Source: Anaerolineae bacterium (GTDB taxonomy: Bacteria > Chloroflexota > Anaerolineae > Anaerolineales > Villigracilaceae). From it: 7,526 nucleotides of DNA. Below, piece by piece: positions 5,188 to 7,526 of this stretch. The stretch spans positions 1 through 7,526 of the forward strand of contig RFJH01000145.1 in assembly GCA_003694975.1 (NCBI GenBank). Reading direction: 5' to 3'. Each line of letters opens with the position of its first letter. Position 1 is the stretch's first letter. A model generated the notes under the pieces. The model worked only from the letters and a program-made list of their open reading frames with translations, ran no database searches and had not been told where the DNA came from. The position numbers and the translations under genes were made by a program.

Positions 5188-5214
5188 GCAACGGAGGGCA
5201 AAGCCCCCCGCTGC
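5188..5214 (-). other. Intercistronic stem-loop between clpP and DUF1028 gene
   Basis: In the minus-strand transcript GCAGCGGGGGGC (5214-5203) pairs fully with GCCCTCCGTTGC (5199-5188) around a TTT loop, using two G-U wobbles. On the plus strand the same positions give A-C mismatches, which shows that the RNA of the operon strand is the one that folds. No T run follows. Likely roles are mRNA processing, stability or partial attenuation between the two genes. Confidence 0.6.
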
Positions 5215-5245
5215 GGATGTCTTTTGAGATTGGGGAAGATGAGGA

Positions 5246-5860
5246 TTACGCTTCTTGTTTCTCCGGCGCTTGCAGCACCTGATCGACCAGGCCGTACTTG
5301 ACGGCGGCTTCTGCATCCAGGTAGAAATCGCGGTCGGTATCGCGCTCGATGGTCTCTAACGGCTGGCCGGTATGCTTGGAGAGAATCTGGTTCAGGCGTT
5401 CTTTGAGATGCAGGATCTGCCGCGCCTGGATCTCGATATCCGTCGCCTGGCCGGAGACGCCGCCCAGTGGCTGGTGCATGTGGATCGTGGCATGGGGGAG
5501 GGCGTAGCGTCGGCCTCGCGTCCCGGCGGCCAGCAAGACGGTGCCGAAGGATGCGGTCACGCCGACGGCGACGGTGCTGATGGGGTTGGTGAGCATCTGC
5601 ATCGTGTCGTAGATGGCCAGGCCGGCGTAAATCTGTCCGCCGGGGGAGTTGATGTACATCTGGATTTCTTTTTCGGGGTCTTCGTGGTTCAGGTAGAGCA
5701 ACTGGGCGATGATGAGATTGGCGATCTGGTCGTCAATCGGTGTGCCCAGGAAGACGATACGCTCCTTGAGCAACAAGGAGTAGATGTCAAAGGCGCGCTC
5801 ACCACGCCCGGTCGTTTCAATGACCATGGGGATCACGGAACGAAAATTGGGGATACTCAT
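5246..5860 (-). CDS. clpP: ATP-dependent Clp protease proteolytic subunit ClpP
   Basis: Serine peptidase of 204 residues that assembles into a 14-subunit barrel and degrades proteins fed by ClpX or ClpC/ClpA in the cytoplasm. The catalytic triad is intact and correctly spaced: S104 in VTASFGT, H129 in MHQPLGG and D178 in DTDRDFYLDAEAA (25 and 49 residues apart, as in Escherichia coli S97/H122/D171). Other family motifs are INSPGG (70-75) and QATDIEI (138-144). The serine neighbourhood, TASFGT, differs from the common AASMGA. The N-terminus (MSIPNFRSVIPMVIETTGRGERAFDIYS) carries the usual propeptide and axial-loop region. ATG 5860 overlaps the stop of tig as ATGA and has AGGAG 5 bases upstream, inside the tig reading frame. 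tig-clpP order is common in bacteria, usually followed by clpX; here clpX is absent and a DUF1028 gene follows. Confidence 0.96.
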   Translation of the reverse strand: MSIPNFRSVIPMVIETTGRGERAFDIYSLLLKERIVFLGTPIDDQIANLIIAQLLYLNHEDPEKEIQMYINSPGGQIYAGLAIYDTMQMLTNPISTVAVGVTASFGTVLLAAGTRGRRYALPHATIHMHQPLGGVSGQATDIEIQARQILHLKERLNQILSKHTGQPLETIERDTDRDFYLDAEAAVKYGLVDQVLQAPEKQEA

Positions 5861-7362
5861 GCTTTCTCCTGTTCTTTCCCAGAGGTAGTTTTCTTTTGGC
5901 TACTCTTGCCTTTCGCACTCTTTGGCGAAGCGGCTTTCTTTTTGCTCTTCTTGGGGGCGGGCTTTTTCTCCTCGCTGGCTTCTTCTTCGCCCGTGCCTGC
6001 TTTGGTCTGCTCTTCATCCACCTCGCCGCTGGCAATTTGCCGGACGCGTTTCAAGGTGTGATGGAGCAGCAATTGGCTGGCCGTTTGAGTTATGATGGCG
6101 TTGCTAAATTCCTGGCGTGCTTTGCGGCCACCGCGGGCAATGCTTTGCAGGTCTACGTTGGGGTCCTCCTGGAGGGCATTGAGGGTTTGTTGGACGGCCT
6201 GCTCCAGTTCCGCAGGAGTCACCTGGATGTTCTCGGCACGTGCCAGGGTCTCCAGGAGCAAACCTTCTTCCAGGCGTTGGATGGCGGCGGGTTTCACTTC
6301 TTCTTCCAGGAAGGTCTTTTCGTCCATTTCGCGCATCTTGAGGTACGTTTCCAATTCCATGTTCTGCGCGGCAAGACGCTCCCTGATATCCTCCATCATA
6401 TGTTCCATCTCATGTTCGACGAGTTGAGGAGGATACTTGATGGTCGCGCCGGCTTTGATTTTCTCCAGGGCTATGGAGGTGTACTCGTCGTCGTAACGGG
6501 CACGGGCCTCGTTCTCCAGGTTGGTGCGCACGCGCTGACGCAGGTCATCCAGGTTCTCCGCGCCGATCATGCGGGCGAACTCATCATCCAGGGGTGGCGT
6601 TTCCACGCCGCGCACGGCCTTGACCTTGATGGCGATGCGCACTTTCTGGCCGCGCAATTCCTCGGCGGAGTGGTCTTTGGGGTATGTATATGAAAGGGTC
6701 TTTTCTTCCTCCGGTTTCAGGCCAATCAGTTGACGGGCGAAGCCCTTGAACGGCCACTCGTCTTCCTTTTCCTTTTCTTCCGGCGCCACATAGACGGCGA
6801 AGTTGTCGTTCTCGGCGATTAACGCCTCTTCACCTTCTTTCGTTTTCGCCTTTTCAACCTGTATCGAGAGCAGGACGAAGTCGCCTTCCTGGATGGGGCG
6901 TTCAACCGTCTTCGTCGTGGCGTACATGCGCCGCAGGTCCTCGAGCGATTTTTCGACCTCCTCATCTCCGGGCGCGCGATAGTCATACGGCACGCGGACG
7001 GCGCGGTAGTCGCCGAGGTCCACTTCCGGCTCAAGGGGGACGGTGAAGATGAAGCGCGGTGGGTCCACACTTTCTACGGATTCGAGGATACCCGGCGCCC
7101 CCGGCTTGATCTCGGCCTCGTCCAGCACCTTGGGGTAGATTTCATCAACCAGCATGTCCAGTGCTTCTTCCAGGACAGCCTCTTCTCCAAAGTGTCGTAC
7201 CACGACTTCGTATGGCGCTTTGCCGGGGCGGAAGCCCGGAATCTTGGCCTGCCGTGAGAGTTTGCGTGCCGCTCGACGTTTGCTGGCTTCTAATTGCTTG
7301 CTTTCTACCTCGACAGTCAGTTTTATTTGATGGTTGTCTAGAGGTTGTTTTTCGATTTTCAA
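5857..7362 (-). CDS. tig: Trigger factor, ribosome-associated chaperone and prolyl isomerase
   Basis: Binds the ribosome exit tunnel and shields nascent chains. The ribosome-binding loop signature GFRPGKAP is at 43-50 in the N-terminal domain (about 1-145). A prolyl isomerase (FKBP-like) domain follows at about 155-255 and the helical C-terminal substrate cradle at about 260-440. At 501 residues it is longer than the usual 430 or so because of a disordered tail from about 445: an acidic part and then an alanine/lysine/serine-rich part ending KEQEKA. The start is TTG at 7362, supported by GAGGG 6 bases upstream and by the typical MKIEKQPL opening; no upstream in-frame ATG start is available. 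It begins 25 bases after the tRNA-Leu gene with no terminator between, so it is probably co-transcribed with it from the promoter at 7482-7510. Confidence 0.96.
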   Translation of the reverse strand: MKIEKQPLDNHQIKLTVEVESKQLEASKRRAARKLSRQAKIPGFRPGKAPYEVVVRHFGEEAVLEEALDMLVDEIYPKVLDEAEIKPGAPGILESVESVDPPRFIFTVPLEPEVDLGDYRAVRVPYDYRAPGDEEVEKSLEDLRRMYATTKTVERPIQEGDFVLLSIQVEKAKTKEGEEALIAENDNFAVYVAPEEKEKEDEWPFKGFARQLIGLKPEEEKTLSYTYPKDHSAEELRGQKVRIAIKVKAVRGVETPPLDDEFARMIGAENLDDLRQRVRTNLENEARARYDDEYTSIALEKIKAGATIKYPPQLVEHEMEHMMEDIRERLAAQNMELETYLKMREMDEKTFLEEEVKPAAIQRLEEGLLLETLARAENIQVTPAELEQAVQQTLNALQEDPNVDLQSIARGGRKARQEFSNAIITQTASQLLLHHTLKRVRQIASGEVDEEQTKAGTGEEEASEEKKPAPKKSKKKAASPKSAKGKSSQKKTTSGKEQEKA

Positions 7363-7387
7363 CAGATTCCCTCGAATGTGGTATCAG

Positions 7388-7469
7388 TGGGGAAGGCGGG
7401 ACTTGAACCCGCACGCCCGAAGGCACTTGATCCTAAGTCAAGCCCGTCTGCCAGTTCCGGCACTTCCCC
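7388..7469 (-). tRNA. tRNA-Leu (anticodon UAG)
   Basis: The minus strand folds into a tRNA of 82 bases. The acceptor stem pairs GGGGAAG (7469-7463) with CTTCCCC (7395-7389), with A as discriminator at 7388. The anticodon stem CTTGA/TCAAG holds loop CTTAGGA with anticodon TAG (7435-7433). The T arm is GCGGG-TTCAAGT-CCCGC. The long variable arm (TGCCTTCGGGCGT) is the class II feature expected of leucine. The D loop contains AACTGGCAGA. The 3' CCA is not encoded and must be added by the CCA enzyme. Confidence 0.96.
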
Positions 7470-7481
7470 GAGGTCGAAGGG

Positions 7482-7510
7482 ATTATAAGCCAGAGGGGAA
7501 AGGGCGTCAA
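7482..7510 (-). promoter_or_regulatory. Strong promoter of the tRNA-Leu/tig operon
   Basis: On the minus strand -35 is TTGACG (7510-7505) and -10 is TATAAT (7487-7482), with a 17-base spacer. The predicted transcription start is near 7475, about 6 bases before the mature tRNA 5' end. It is the only clear promoter for tig, clpP, the DUF1028 gene, ttuB and ttuA. Confidence 0.85.
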
Positions 7511-7526
7511 TGAAGTGATGTGCGAA

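Noticed and set aside
5896..6693. Open frame of 265 codons on the plus strand
   Set aside because: Antisense to tig. Its hydrophobic N-terminus is the reverse of the Lys/Ala-rich tail codons, not a membrane protein.

Overview
The window looks like a chromosomal segment of a probably thermophilic Chloroflexota bacterium (Anaerolineae-like). This is inferred from the GC-rich composition, the style of the proteins, and a TtuA/TtuB pair, which makes the 2-thio modification of m5U54 typical of thermophile tRNA. No ribosomal RNA or other decisive taxonomic marker is present, so the assignment is tentative.

Left part (1-1976). The 5' end of an integrase-like transposase gene on the minus strand and the end of its insertion sequence lie next to a consensus sigma-70-type promoter (155-183, plus strand). 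That promoter starts a long structured leader. I recognise its core (about 211-425) as a glmS-ribozyme-type RNA: the conserved TGACGAGG / GGAGG / CGGATGCCTCC elements, a P3 hairpin whose loop can pair with the strand just after P4 (P3.1 pseudoknot), and a P4 helix with an A-rich/ACAAGG internal loop. It is not followed by glmS. It is followed by a strong intrinsic terminator with a competing antiterminator stem, about 140 bases of structured leader, and then a type I-alpha glutamine synthetase gene (glnA). GlmS makes glucosamine-6-phosphate (GlcN6P) from glutamine, so GlcN6P-dependent control of glutamine synthesis is plausible. This is the most interesting feature here. The RNA also departs from the canonical form: it has about 50 extra bases in L2.1 and an extra G in the strand at the expected cleavage site.

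Middle part (1977-3141). glnA converges on a minus-strand queuosine-precursor transporter gene (YhhQ family) across a shared long hairpin. Just upstream of the transporter start is a compact preQ1-I riboswitch of the Thermoanaerobacter (Tte) type, whose 3' end contains the Shine-Dalgarno sequence. About 310 bases further upstream form a mosaic of short hairpins without a gene.

Right part (3142-7526, minus strand). One apparent transcription unit begins at a near-consensus promoter (7482-7510) and reads tRNA-Leu(UAG), tig (trigger factor, TTG start), clpP, a DUF1028 putative Ntn-hydrolase with a C-terminal peptidoglycan-binding-like domain, a TtuB-like ubiquitin-fold sulfur carrier and TtuA. 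Two gene junctions (tig/clpP and ttuB/ttuA) are 4-base ATGA overlaps. The unit joins protein folding and proteolysis (trigger factor, ClpP) to tRNA thiolation (TtuB, TtuA). The TtuB-like protein ends Gly-Gly-Arg rather than Gly-Gly, so it may need C-terminal trimming before activation.
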